The notes beneath the pieces were generated by a model. That model did not search any database and had not been told where the DNA came from. It worked only from the letters and a program-made list of their open reading frames with translations. 64,000 nucleotides of DNA from Methylovirgula sp. HY1 (lineage in GTDB: Bacteria; Pseudomonadota; Alphaproteobacteria; Rhizobiales; Beijerinckiaceae), in NCBI RefSeq assembly GCF_019343105.1, contig NZ_CP073764.1:806001-870000 (forward strand), in the 5' to 3' direction. Position 1 is the stretch's first letter, and each line of letters starts with the position of its first letter. This document shows positions 37,850-47,213 of this stretch, one piece after another. Position numbers and translations under genes: made by a program.

Positions 37850-39319
37850 TCATCTTTTCGACTGATTTGCGCCTGCGGGGTTTTGATCCGGCCGATAGCC
37901 GTCGGTCAACGTCTTCAGAAACGCAATCACGTCGGCAATTTCCTCATTATCGAGCGCCGGCTTGTCCCCCCGCTTGCCATCGAAGGGAGCATCGACCACG
38001 TCGATGTTGCGCTTATATTGGGGCGGCAGATCGTCATAGAGATCGATCTTGCCGTTCGGAAGTTTTGGATAGGATTTGCCGGGTTCAGTTGCCCGCTCGA
38101 CATAGAAGTCGAGAACTTCCTTGAGCGAATGGAAAACGCCGTTGTGGAAGAAAGCCTTCCGAGTCGCGACGTTGCGCAGGGTCGGTGTCTTGAACAAACC
38201 GCAATAGGCGGCCGCCTGAGCATAGTCCTTGCGGTAGGGACCACACAGTCCAAGATCATAATAATGCGGGTCTCGATTGGCCGGAATGGCGCGATTGCGC
38301 GGGGCTCCGAGCGCTTCGAACTGATAGTCCGTAAAGGCCGGCGGAAACAGCCCGTCGCGCGAGGCCTTATCGATGTGGCATGATGAACAATTGCCCTTGT
38401 GAGGGTCCTCGAACAGCTTGAGCCCGCGCATCTCGGCCTTGCTCAGGGTCGCTTTGCCGCGGAGATAAGCGTCGTATTTGCTGTCGTAGGGATGGAAGCT
38501 CGGATCTTCTATCTGGAATCGCGCCAAGGCGAACATCGCTTCGTTCACGGCGAGGTCCGGCTCATCGAAAATGTGGGCGCCGAACAGCTTTTTCAAATCT
38601 TCCGCATACGAAGCTTTCTTGAGACGCGCGAGCACTTCACCGAGATTGCGATTGGCCATTTCATTTGGATCGAGCAGCGGCCCCGTAGCCTGGCTTTGGA
38701 TGGTGTCGGCCCGACCATCCCAATCAAGCCCGCCTTGAGGAACGTTCGCTTCCGCTGCGATGAGAGCCGCGCTGTTCTTGTCGGCCTTGGGCACGGCGGC
38801 GACCTCGGTGCCGACGGGCGGCGCAACGGCTGCCGGCGGTGGCGCATCGGTTTCCGGGACGGCCGAGTTGGGCCCGATCGTGAAATTCGGCGTATGTTCC
38901 AAATATTCCAATGAAGGTACCGCGCGGACGCCGGAGTTGCCCATCCCGCGACCGCCAATTTGCACCGCCAGGCCATTGGCGGGACCATATGCATGATCGG
39001 GACGATGGCACGAAGCACATGCAAGCTGACCAGAATCCGACAAAGACGGATCGAAGAACATTTCGCGGCCGATCCGCGCGACGGCGGAAAGTTCCACGGC
39101 TTTGCCGGAAGCGTTTGGACGACGCAGTGATGCGCGGGTCCCTGGCGGCAGCGCCGCCTCCGCGAGAACGCGCGAAGCGGCAGGGATCGCATGGCCGGCG
39201 GCATCCCACCAGAGGATGAACCCGGCCAGCGGCACGACAAGCGCAAGCGCCGCCGATATCGGCCGTAGCATAGAACATATGCGGGAGAACACCGGCCCGG
39301 CTTCGGTCAAACGCTTCAT
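37850..39319 (-). CDS. Di-haem cytochrome-c peroxidase / MauG-like protein
   Basis: A 489-residue exported di-haem protein. The start at ATG 39319 gives a membrane-anchor or signal segment (ISAALALVVPLAGFILWW, residues 21-38). Two haem-binding CxxCH motifs are at Cys101-His105 (CASCH) and Cys311-His315 (CSSCH). Typical peroxidase segments follow (FDPSLSDSGQLAC, GNSGVRAVPSL, FKTPTLRNVATRKAFFHNGVF). A Pro/Ala-rich insert at about residues 150-185 is unusual. It is 88 bases downstream of the phosphoesterase gene on the same strand, so the two are probably one operon. Confidence 0.9.
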   Translation of the reverse strand: MKRLTEAGPVFSRICSMLRPISAALALVVPLAGFILWWDAAGHAIPAASRVLAEAALPPGTRASLRRPNASGKAVELSAVARIGREMFFDPSLSDSGQLACASCHRPDHAYGPANGLAVQIGGRGMGNSGVRAVPSLEYLEHTPNFTIGPNSAVPETDAPPPAAVAPPVGTEVAAVPKADKNSAALIAAEANVPQGGLDWDGRADTIQSQATGPLLDPNEMANRNLGEVLARLKKASYAEDLKKLFGAHIFDEPDLAVNEAMFALARFQIEDPSFHPYDSKYDAYLRGKATLSKAEMRGLKLFEDPHKGNCSSCHIDKASRDGLFPPAFTDYQFEALGAPRNRAIPANRDPHYYDLGLCGPYRKDYAQAAAYCGLFKTPTLRNVATRKAFFHNGVFHSLKEVLDFYVERATEPGKSYPKLPNGKIDLYDDLPPQYKRNIDVVDAPFDGKRGDKPALDNEEIADVIAFLKTLTDGYRPDQNPAGANQSKR

Positions 39320-39407
39320 GGGACACCCGCAATGAAAGGGCACGCGGCCGTTGCGTTGGAGGGCGGCCGGCATGATGCCGCCCGCCCCTGTTTGCAGTCG
39401 GCCGGCG

Positions 39408-41138
39408 TTATTCTTGAGTGCCCAGGCTCGGATCGAGAATGAGCCTCGCGTTCGGCCGCTGCCGGAAGTCGAACATATTGTCGAGCGATCCGGCGATTGC
39501 GTCATACGAGCCTTGGCCAATCCGTTCGCCGCGCAGCCAATTGTCTTCGATGAAGTGAATGATCGAGGATTGATCGGTCACGGTATGATCGATGAAGTTC
39601 TGCTTGGCGTAAGGCGAGATCACGAGCAGCGGCTGGCGCGTGCCATAGCCGCAGCGGCCGTTGACGGGCTTGCCGTCGATGCCGGGCAAGGCATGCCGCG
39701 GCGGCGTACCCGGCGTGAGCGGAGCGCCACCCGAGAGCGGACCACATTCTCCCGCCGCGATCAGCGCGTCTTGGCTGCTGGTCGACGGATTGATCACATG
39801 GTTCGTATGATCATACCAGCCGTCGGAGTCGTCATAGGCGATGATGACGGCCGTGCTGTCCCAGAACTTGCTCTGTTCGAGCGCGTTGATCACTTCGACC
39901 ACGAAGGTCTGCTCGTCGAGAGGATCGGAATTTCCGGGATGCGCATCCTGGAACGCCGGAGCCTTGAGGAAGCTGACGGAGGTCAGATTGCCCGCCTTCA
40001 ATGCGTCGAAGAAATCATGCGTGTCATATTGGTGATTGGCACCGCCATCATGTGAAGTGCCGATTGCCGCGACCGAGCTCGGCCGGACATGCGTCAGATT
40101 TTGAGTCGACGTGTAATATTGGAATGGCTGGTGATGCGGCACGTAGTCGTTCATGTAGGAATTTCCGAGCGTGATCGAGGTCGAACTACGCCGGCATCCG
40201 GTCGTGCCATTGGGATTGGTGATCGTCAGATCGAAACCGCCCTCGAACCAGCCCCAGGTGACGTGGTTGGCGTTCAGGAGATCGCCGATGTTCTTCCCAG
40301 TCATTGAGGTCGTCGGGCTGGTGGTGGTGGAACAGACATCCCCATAGGGATCGCTGTCGCTGAACATCGTGTAGCCGCCCTGGCCGTCGGCGACCAAGGT
40401 GCTAAACGTATAATTTGAATTGCCGTTGCTCGGTGCGTGACCGACAGCGCCATTGGTCTGACCGGCGACGAGATTGACGGCGCCGGGCGATGACGGACCA
40501 AATTGCGAGCTGTAGGAATTGTCGTTCAGCGCGAAATGTTGCGCGTAATTCCAGAGCGCGGTGACCGTATTGCCGTCGAAGTAGCCCATCACGAGGCCCT
40601 TGGTGTCGAAAACACCGGTGCCGCCGGTACCCGCGGTCCCGGTATATTCCGGGAACAGGTCCATCTTGCCATGATCATAGGCCAGTTGTTCGGCCTGATA
40701 GCCATGGTTCTGGTCCGCAGTATGGGCTTGCGAACGGTCGAGACGGAACGGGTTCGTAGCGCCGCTGCCATTGGCCGAATTGAGGTTGGGATTGTTGGTC
40801 AGCAGCGCCGGGCTAAGTCCGTTGATCTGCGGTGTTAAAGGGCTCGCCTGGAACCTTGGTTCACCAGGCGGGTTCGCCGCCTTCGGATAAGTCCCAAAAT
40901 AATGGTCGACCGAAATGTTTTCGCCGAAAATGACCACCACATGCTTGATCGGCGTGGCAGCGTCGGAGTCGCCGCCATGCCAAGGAAAGCCGGCACGCGG
41001 CTGATGGCCGTCCGGCGCTGGAAAGCGATCGTTCTGCGCGAATATCCCATTCGCGGCCAGGGCTGAACTACAACCATTGGCGGCGATCAGCATGGATAGA
41101 AAAAAGGCGGAGGCCGCCTTGCGGGTGTGCCATTGCAT
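39408..41138 (-). CDS. Phospholipase C/acid-phosphatase-like phosphoesterase (exported)
   Basis: A 576-residue member of the phosphoesterase family (AcpA/PLC type, alkaline-phosphatase fold). A signal peptide (residues 1-28, ending SSALA) is followed by IKHVVVIFGENISVDHYFGTYP, the N-terminal metal-binding motif with E and N. Later come KAPAFQDAHPGNSDPLDEQ and VIIAYDDSDGWYDHTNHV with C-terminal metal ligands, and LLVISPYAKQNFIDHTVTDQSSIIHFIEDNW. It probably hydrolyses phosphate esters in the periplasm or outside the cell. It precedes the di-haem peroxidase gene. Confidence 0.9.
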   Translation of the reverse strand: MQWHTRKAASAFFLSMLIAANGCSSALAANGIFAQNDRFPAPDGHQPRAGFPWHGGDSDAATPIKHVVVIFGENISVDHYFGTYPKAANPPGEPRFQASPLTPQINGLSPALLTNNPNLNSANGSGATNPFRLDRSQAHTADQNHGYQAEQLAYDHGKMDLFPEYTGTAGTGGTGVFDTKGLVMGYFDGNTVTALWNYAQHFALNDNSYSSQFGPSSPGAVNLVAGQTNGAVGHAPSNGNSNYTFSTLVADGQGGYTMFSDSDPYGDVCSTTTSPTTSMTGKNIGDLLNANHVTWGWFEGGFDLTITNPNGTTGCRRSSTSITLGNSYMNDYVPHHQPFQYYTSTQNLTHVRPSSVAAIGTSHDGGANHQYDTHDFFDALKAGNLTSVSFLKAPAFQDAHPGNSDPLDEQTFVVEVINALEQSKFWDSTAVIIAYDDSDGWYDHTNHVINPSTSSQDALIAAGECGPLSGGAPLTPGTPPRHALPGIDGKPVNGRCGYGTRQPLLVISPYAKQNFIDHTVTDQSSIIHFIEDNWLRGERIGQGSYDAIAGSLDNMFDFRQRPNARLILDPSLGTQE

Positions 41139-41349
41139 GGATTTCTCTCAATCAATGTGGAGGCAAGATGGAACATAGCTCTCGATCAACGGGCCAACTG
41201 TCGTGAGCGCGACTTTCTAAAAACACGGCGTGACATACCAATGACGAAATACTGTGGATGACTGCGGTTTTAATGCCGCACACGAGCACGTGATGAGTTC
41301 TTCGACACTCGTCGATTTGACAATCGAGTCGGCGATTGTGTTGCTCGCC

Positions 41350-41757
41350 TCAGAGAGATCCGCGGTAAGGCCGCGCGCTTCCGCGATCCGGTTTCGACAG
41401 CGCGGGGTAAGCCACATCCTCCGCCACCTGGTTGATGTCGAGATCCGCTGCGTCGACCGCTTGCGCATAAAGATAAAGATGCGGGAGCACGAAGCAGGAG
41501 AAATCGATACGGCTCGTCACGACAAATTTGTCGGGCGGAAAGACCCGGCACAAATGTCCGAAAAATGGCTCGTGTTGCAAGAAGGCTCGTGTTGATTGGC
41601 GTCCGGCGTTACGCGGATCGTCTTCAAAAAAATGCGCGTTACCTGTCTCGTATTGATCCACATGGGAGCGCCATTGCTGAAACAGATCGCGATAAATGAG
41701 AATGTGCAATCCTGGACCGCCGGCCTTGCGCGCGCGCAGGTCGCCGCTGCTTCGCAA
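41350..41757 (-). pseudogene. Degenerate ORF, possible sulfotransferase-like remnant
   Basis: A 135-codon frame contains a well-formed stretch LHILIYRDLFQQWRSHVDQYETG and HEPFFGHLCRVFPPDKFVVTSRIDF. The R-x-x-x-QQW segment is reminiscent of sulfotransferase-like proteins. Homologous-looking sequence seems to continue upstream in another frame (LATAAQILNNHGYVSALDDV) and to drift out of frame at the 3' end (after INQVAEDVAY). This looks like a decayed gene with at least one frameshift. The family assignment is weak. Confidence 0.4.
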
Positions 41758-41811
41758 CGTCGTCCAGAGCGCTCACATATCCGTGATTATTCAGAATCTG
41801 CGCTGCTGTTG

Positions 41812-42642
41812 CTAATTCGACTCTGCATCTGCCGAATGATCGCTTTCGGGCCGCCGGGCATTGCGCAAAGCCGCGGCGATGACGCGAAAGCGCAGCGGAT
41901 AGGGCAAGAATTTCAAGAATTTTGAAAGAGTGGCGAGCTGCCAGGGAAAGGCAATCTCGAATCCACCCCGTTCGAAGCCATTGCAGATAATCTTCGCCGC
42001 CGCCTCCGGCTCGATCCGCAGCGGCATCGCGAATTCCTTCTCCTGATCGGTCATCGCCGTGCGCACGAAGCCGTGGCAGAGGACCTGAAACGTCAGTCCC
42101 CGTTCGCCATAGGTGAGCCGCAAGCTCTCAGCCATATGAATCAGCGCGGCCTTGGACGATCCATAGGCGAGACCACCCGGCAGGCCATTATAGCCGGCGA
42201 GCGAGGCATTGATCGCGATCTGCCCCCTGCCCCGCGTGAGCATGGCGCCCAGCACAGGCGCGAGGCAATTCACGGTGCCGCCGATATTGACGGCATGGGT
42301 GTGGGCAATGACCGCGGCATCGAAGCCGATCCGTTCGGCCGGAAAAAATACGCCGGCATTCAAGAAGGCGAGCGCGATCGGGCCGAGTTCCTTTTCGATC
42401 CGGAAAACGATGCCGCCCATTTGGCTTCCGTTCGTCACATCGCCGGGGAAAGCAAAGATCTGCTCCGGCGCTGCGGCCGCCAGAGTTTCGAGCGCCTCGG
42501 CGCGACGTGCCGTGACGGCGACGCGATAGCCGCGCCGGACCAGTTCCAGCGTGGTGGCCCGACCAATTCCGGAACTCGCGCCAGTCACGAAAGCGATCCC
42601 GTCGGCAGGCGCAGCGCGATAAATTTTTTGGCCTGATCTCAT
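41812..42642 (-). CDS. Short-chain dehydrogenase/reductase
   Basis: A 276-residue classical SDR. The start at ATG 42642 gives MRSGQKIYRAAPADGIAFVTGASSGIG with the NAD(P)-binding TGASSGIG. An LNAG-type motif (ALAFLNAGVF), the catalytic Ser (INASLAGYNG) and Tyr-x3-Lys (YGSSKAAL) are present. The C-terminal segment after VRTAMTD carries a hydrophobic tail-like stretch. It resembles the SDRs near fatty-acid or polyketide genes, but none are nearby, so the substrate is unknown. Confidence 0.92.
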   Translation of the reverse strand: MRSGQKIYRAAPADGIAFVTGASSGIGRATTLELVRRGYRVAVTARRAEALETLAAAAPEQIFAFPGDVTNGSQMGGIVFRIEKELGPIALAFLNAGVFFPAERIGFDAAVIAHTHAVNIGGTVNCLAPVLGAMLTRGRGQIAINASLAGYNGLPGGLAYGSSKAALIHMAESLRLTYGERGLTFQVLCHGFVRTAMTDQEKEFAMPLRIEPEAAAKIICNGFERGGFEIAFPWQLATLSKFLKFLPYPLRFRVIAAALRNARRPESDHSADAESN

Positions 42643-42884
42643 ATGACCACCTTCAATTATCCCTGACCGGCGACATCGAGCCGATCTTCGATGGCAGCCC
42701 ATTCATAGCCGGTAATGGCCGCGTCCGGGCCGAACAACGCAAAACGGCGTAGGATTGGATCGCAGTCGATGTTTTAGGCGCGGCTCCATCCAAAGCAGCA
42801 TCTTCCAATGAAGTCGAAACGGCCTCTGGACAAGCCGCCTCGTGCTCCATATAACCCGGCCTCTATCGGCCTTACGCCGGTGTC

Positions 42885-42960
42885 GCCCAGGTAGCTCAGT
42901 TGGTAGAGCATGCGACTGAAAATCGCAGTGTCGGTGGTTCAATTCCTCCCCTGGGCACCA
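42885..42960 (+). tRNA. tRNA-Phe (anticodon GAA)
   Basis: The 76-nt cloverleaf has an acceptor stem GCCCAGG/CCTGGGC, the anticodon loop CTGAAAA and the T loop TTCAATT. CCA is encoded. Confidence 0.97.
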
Positions 42961-43085
42961 TTCAACAAATTGAAATCAAATACATTTTTGGCATGCCCGC
43001 CGCGCGGGGCACCGCCGCCCCGAAAATCGAGCGGCGCAGCGCGGCAAGGGCTATGGCGGTTCGCTTGTGAACTTCACCGCCGCGC

Positions 43086-44453
43086 CTAATCGATCCCCAG
43101 CGACTTCAGTTTGCGATGCAGCGCCGACCGTTCCATCCCGATAAATTCGGCCGTGCGCGAAATATTGCCGCCGAACCGACTGATCTGCGCGACGAGATAT
43201 TCGCGCTCGAAGACCTCGCGCGCATCGCGCAGCGGCAGGCCCATCAGCCTTTCACCGCCAGCCCCATTCGGCGTCGAGGGCACGAGCGCGCCGACTTCGG
43301 CCGGCAGCATTTCGGAGCTGAGTTCGGCCTCCGGGTCGCCTGAGGCGAGAATCATCAGCCGTTCGACATTGTTGCGCAATTGCCGGATATTGCCGGGCCA
43401 ATCATGCGATTGCAGCACAGCCATCGCCTCGCTGGCGATCTTGCGGCGCGGCATGCCGGTCGTCATCGACACTTGATCCATGAAGAAATCGATGAGTTCG
43501 GGAATATCGTCGCGGTGCTCAGCCAGCGACGGGACGCGAATCGGCACGACAGACAGGCGATGGAAGAGATCTTCGCGCAGCGCGCCCTCGGCGATCAGCG
43601 CCGGTAGATCGCGCGAACTCGACGAGATGATCCGCACATCGACATAAACGCGCGTCGCACCACCGACCCGCTGGAAATTCTGATCCACGAGCACGCGCAG
43701 AATCTTGCCTTGGGTCTCCTTCGGCATATCGGCAATCTCGTCGAGATAGAGCGTGCCGCCATGCGCCTCTTCGAGCGCGCCGACCTTGCGGCCGCGGCCA
43801 TCCTTGGCCTCGACGCCGAAGAGCTCGATTTCCATCATGTCGGGGGTGATGGTCGCAGAATTGATCACCACGAAAGGCGCCGAAGCGCGCGCCGAAGCCT
43901 CGTGGATGGAGCGCGACACGAGTTCCTTGCCGACGCCCGGCGCACCCGTGATGAGAACGCGCGAATTGGCCGGCGCGACGCGCTCGACGACCTGGCGCAA
44001 TTGATTCATCACACTGGATTTGCCGATAATGCGGTTGGCTGCGCCCGTGCGTGCGCGCAGGTCATTGACCTCGCGCTTCAGGCGCGAAGCTTCGAGCGCG
44101 CGTTCGGCCACGAGAACCAGGCGATCGGCCTTGAACGGCTTTTCGATGAAATCATAGGCGCCCATTTTAATCGCCGACACCGCCGTTTCTATATTGCCAT
44201 GTCCGGAGATCATCACGACCGGCAGCGCCGGATGACTGGTCTTGACCAATTGCAGCAACTGCAAGCCATCGAGCCGCGAGCCTTGCAGCCAAATATCCAG
44301 AAAGACGAGATGCGGCCGCCGCGCTTCGATCGCCGCGAGCGCCTCGTCGGAGTTCTTGGCCGTGCGCGTGCCATGTCCTTCATCGGACAGAATACCCGAT
44401 ACGATATCGCGAATGTCGGCCTCATCATCGACGATTAAAATATCGCTTGCCAT
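43086..44453 (-). CDS. ntrX: Response regulator NtrX
   Basis: Partner of NtrY in the alphaproteobacterial nitrogen/redox regulatory pair. Receiver domain (residues 1-120, phosphoacceptor Asp53 in VFLDIW), AAA+ domain (GAPGVGKELVSRSIHEAS, GGTLYLDEIADMPKETQGKILRVL), and a C-terminal Fis-type helix-turn-helix (NISRTAEFIGMERSALHRKLKSLG). The GAFTGA loop needed to contact sigma-54 is not present (the region reads FGVEAKDGRGRKVGALEEA), as is typical of NtrX. It follows ntrY by 23 bases. Confidence 0.97.
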   Translation of the reverse strand: MASDILIVDDEADIRDIVSGILSDEGHGTRTAKNSDEALAAIEARRPHLVFLDIWLQGSRLDGLQLLQLVKTSHPALPVVMISGHGNIETAVSAIKMGAYDFIEKPFKADRLVLVAERALEASRLKREVNDLRARTGAANRIIGKSSVMNQLRQVVERVAPANSRVLITGAPGVGKELVSRSIHEASARASAPFVVINSATITPDMMEIELFGVEAKDGRGRKVGALEEAHGGTLYLDEIADMPKETQGKILRVLVDQNFQRVGGATRVYVDVRIISSSSRDLPALIAEGALREDLFHRLSVVPIRVPSLAEHRDDIPELIDFFMDQVSMTTGMPRRKIASEAMAVLQSHDWPGNIRQLRNNVERLMILASGDPEAELSSEMLPAEVGALVPSTPNGAGGERLMGLPLRDAREVFEREYLVAQISRFGGNISRTAEFIGMERSALHRKLKSLGID

Positions 44454-44476
44454 CTCTGCTTCGCGCTCTCTTAGCT

Positions 44477-46738
44477 TTAGCTTTCGTTGGAAAATGTCAT
44501 TTCTTCGATAACGGTTTCGGCGGTGCTATGCACCGTATCACTACACGGAAAATAAAGCCGAACGACGGCGCCGCGTCCTTCCGGCGAATCCAAAAGTTCG
44601 AGACCGCCGCCATGGTCTTCGAGAATCTTGGCGACGATCGCAAGTCCGAGGCCCGTCCCCTCGGTTCGAGTCGTGACATAAGGTTCGAGCAGCCGGTTGC
44701 GATTGTCCTTGGGAAAGCCCTTGCCGTTATCGGTCACGCGAATTTCGGCAAGGCCGTCCGGCGTCACCTCGAGCGATATGGAAATCCGGCCGGCCAGCGG
44801 CGCGATCGCCATCTGAGCTGCGACCCCCTCCGTAGCATTCTTGACCACATTGGTGAGGGCCTGCGACAAAAGCCGCCTGTCGAACCACGCCATAATTGGC
44901 TGCTCGGGAACACGATCTTCGATTTCGATGTCGGGATGGCCGACGCGCATCAAGAAAATGACTTGGCGCACGCAATCGGTGAGATCGTCTTCGGCGAGGC
45001 GGGCTTTCGGCATCCGGGCGAAGGACGAGAACTCATCGACCATGCGCTTGATATCGTCCACCTGCCGTATGATCGTGTCGACACATTGGTCGAAGATTTC
45101 CCGATCGGTGGTGATGAGACGGCCATATTTGCGCCGCAGCCGTTCGGCGGAAAGTTGGATCGGCGTCAAAGGATTTTTGATTTCGTGGGCGATGCGGCGT
45201 GCCACATCGGCCCAGGCGGCGGTACGCTGCGCCGAAACCAGATCGGTAATGTCATCGAGAGTCACGACATAGTTTTTTTGCGCGCGGTCGCCGGGTTCGG
45301 TCGTTACTCTGATGTTGAAGATACGCTCACGCCCTGCCCGGCTGACCGAGATCTGTCCCTGCATCAAACGAAGATCGCCACTGCGTGCTTCGGCGAGGAC
45401 CGGCGAAGCTTCCGGCAGGACCGCTTCGATCGGCTGGCCGATCGCCGTCGCACTGGCCTCGCCGCCGAGATGAATCAATCGATCTGCTGAAGGGTTGAGA
45501 ACGGTAATCTGCCCGCGCGTGCCGACACCGATCACAGCCACCGGGACTCCAGATAGCACCGCTTCTGTGAACAGACGGCGCTCGTCAATGAGATTGCTCG
45601 CCGCGATCAGCCGATTCTGCTGCAAGCGCAGTTCGGAGGTCATCTTGTTGAACGTGTCGCCGAGATGCGCCAGATCGCCTTCCGAAGGATCGATCGCCAC
45701 CTGCACATAGAGATTGCCCGAGGCCACCTGATCGGTTGCCGCGATCAAACGGCGGATCGGCGCGACCAGCCGATTGGCAAAAGCGAGCCCGACCCAAGTC
45801 GCCGACAACAGCATGATAAGCGCAATCAGCACATACATGGTCGCAAAAACCATCTGTATGGTCGAGCGATGGCTGTCGAAAACATCGTAGAGCGCTATGA
45901 GACGCGAGGCTTGGCGCGGAAAGGCGACGCTGAATGGATCGACCGGACGCGCGACATAAAGATACGTATCGGGAAAGGCCGAAAGCTGGCGCAGCGCGAC
46001 GAAGGTGCGTCCCTCATCGAGGATCAGACAGAGCGGCTCGTTTTTTTTGGCATCGCTAAAATCATTGGGCTGCGGCTTGACGATCGACGTGCCGAAGCGC
46101 GCGCCTGTGTCGATCTTCTCGACGATCGTGCCATCCAAGCGCATCATCGCCGCCGCGGTGAACCCGAGAAAGCGGACACGCGACGCAAAAAACTCGTGAA
46201 ACAATTGTCGATCGGCAGTGAACATGGTTTTGCCGCGGTCGAGATCCGCGGCGGTAAGGCGCGCTTCCTGCAGCAGCGAGCGGCATTGCCCTTCGCGGAA
46301 GAGCCGCGCCGCATCGACCGTATTCAGAATGAAACCGCGCACATCATGCATAAAGGCCGGGTTGAGCGTGCGCTCGAGCGTCACCGATCCGACCGCCGCC
46401 ATCAGAATCGCCGGGACAACGGCGATAATCGAAAAGAGGCCGACGATCCGCATATGCAGCCGCGCTCCGGCGACCTGGGCACGCCGCGCCGCAAAGAGGT
46501 TCCAGGCTTCCATGACCACGACAACGGTCAGGAAGATGATACAAACGGCGTTCACGGCAAGCAGGCCGAGAACCACGCGATCGGTCGGCGGGATGGGCGT
46601 ATAGCCCGTAAAAATCAAAAAACTGGCCGTCGCCACGATGACCGCGAGACCGACAGCCAGCGGCCCCAGCTTCGAACTTAATTGTCGCGACCGCTTTCGT
46701 GCCACGGACGGACGCTGTGGATTTGTCGACTCGCGCAT
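44477..46738 (-). CDS. ntrY: Sensor histidine kinase NtrY
   Basis: A 753-residue membrane histidine kinase. N-terminal membrane helices (LGPLAVGLAVIVATASFLIF and further) and a large periplasmic part are followed by another helix near residue 290-310 and a HAMP domain (ANRLVAPIRRLIAATDQVASGNL). A PAS domain and the kinase come next, with the phospho-His in RRIAHEIKNPLTPIQLSAERLRRKYG and the ATP site (VKNATEGV, DNGKGFP, GTGLGLAIV). It works with NtrX, encoded directly downstream. A 475-base gap separates it from ntrC, so ntrYX probably has its own promoter. Confidence 0.97.
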   Translation of the reverse strand: MRESTNPQRPSVARKRSRQLSSKLGPLAVGLAVIVATASFLIFTGYTPIPPTDRVVLGLLAVNAVCIIFLTVVVVMEAWNLFAARRAQVAGARLHMRIVGLFSIIAVVPAILMAAVGSVTLERTLNPAFMHDVRGFILNTVDAARLFREGQCRSLLQEARLTAADLDRGKTMFTADRQLFHEFFASRVRFLGFTAAAMMRLDGTIVEKIDTGARFGTSIVKPQPNDFSDAKKNEPLCLILDEGRTFVALRQLSAFPDTYLYVARPVDPFSVAFPRQASRLIALYDVFDSHRSTIQMVFATMYVLIALIMLLSATWVGLAFANRLVAPIRRLIAATDQVASGNLYVQVAIDPSEGDLAHLGDTFNKMTSELRLQQNRLIAASNLIDERRLFTEAVLSGVPVAVIGVGTRGQITVLNPSADRLIHLGGEASATAIGQPIEAVLPEASPVLAEARSGDLRLMQGQISVSRAGRERIFNIRVTTEPGDRAQKNYVVTLDDITDLVSAQRTAAWADVARRIAHEIKNPLTPIQLSAERLRRKYGRLITTDREIFDQCVDTIIRQVDDIKRMVDEFSSFARMPKARLAEDDLTDCVRQVIFLMRVGHPDIEIEDRVPEQPIMAWFDRRLLSQALTNVVKNATEGVAAQMAIAPLAGRISISLEVTPDGLAEIRVTDNGKGFPKDNRNRLLEPYVTTRTEGTGLGLAIVAKILEDHGGGLELLDSPEGRGAVVRLYFPCSDTVHSTAETVIEEMTFSNES

Positions 46739-47213
46739 CCGGCTCGCTGCCTGGATAATTATCTGCGGACTTCATCCGGCCGGCAAAGCCGCCGGATCGG
46801 TCGTGCGACAGCGTCACGATCAGCCCACCGCCGGGAAGGAATTAAAAACGCCTTCATCGCGGAGCCAAAATTCACGCCTGTCATTGGATCCCTGCCATTA
46901 TCACGCTCCTCAAAAAAAATGGAACAGAAGAGCGACGCCTTTGCGTTGCGCGAAGAGCACGCTGTTGCACAAATGCGACATTTCCGGGGCCGAAATGACC
47001 GGGGCACTGGCAAATTGCGAGGAAAAAGCAACACCTCCCGATGCGCCGGTGCCAGAAAGCCACGCGCCAACGATTTGAGAGAGGTTCAGGAACATGCTCG
47101 AAAATCGAGCATGTTCTCACAAATGAGACATCGAATATATCCGATGTCCAAAAGCGGAAAACATGCTCAGGGACTCGGAGCGACGCCGGATCGGCCGAAA
47201 AGGCACCCAGACC
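46739..47213. other. 475-base gap between ntrC and ntrY with a 27-base palindrome
   Basis: No gene is supported in this gap. It must carry the ntrYX promoter. At 47090-47116 lies a perfect hairpin, GAACATGCTCGA and its complement with a 3-base loop. It could act as an end structure of the ntrBC transcript or as a repeated extragenic element, since similar AGCATG palindromes are found elsewhere in the window. Confidence 0.65.
47090..47116. repeat. Perfect 12-bp stem palindrome with AGCATG core
   Basis: GAACATGCTCGA, loop AAA, TCGAGCATGTTC. It is located 98 bases after the ntrC stop, in the ntrC-ntrY gap. Confidence 0.75.
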
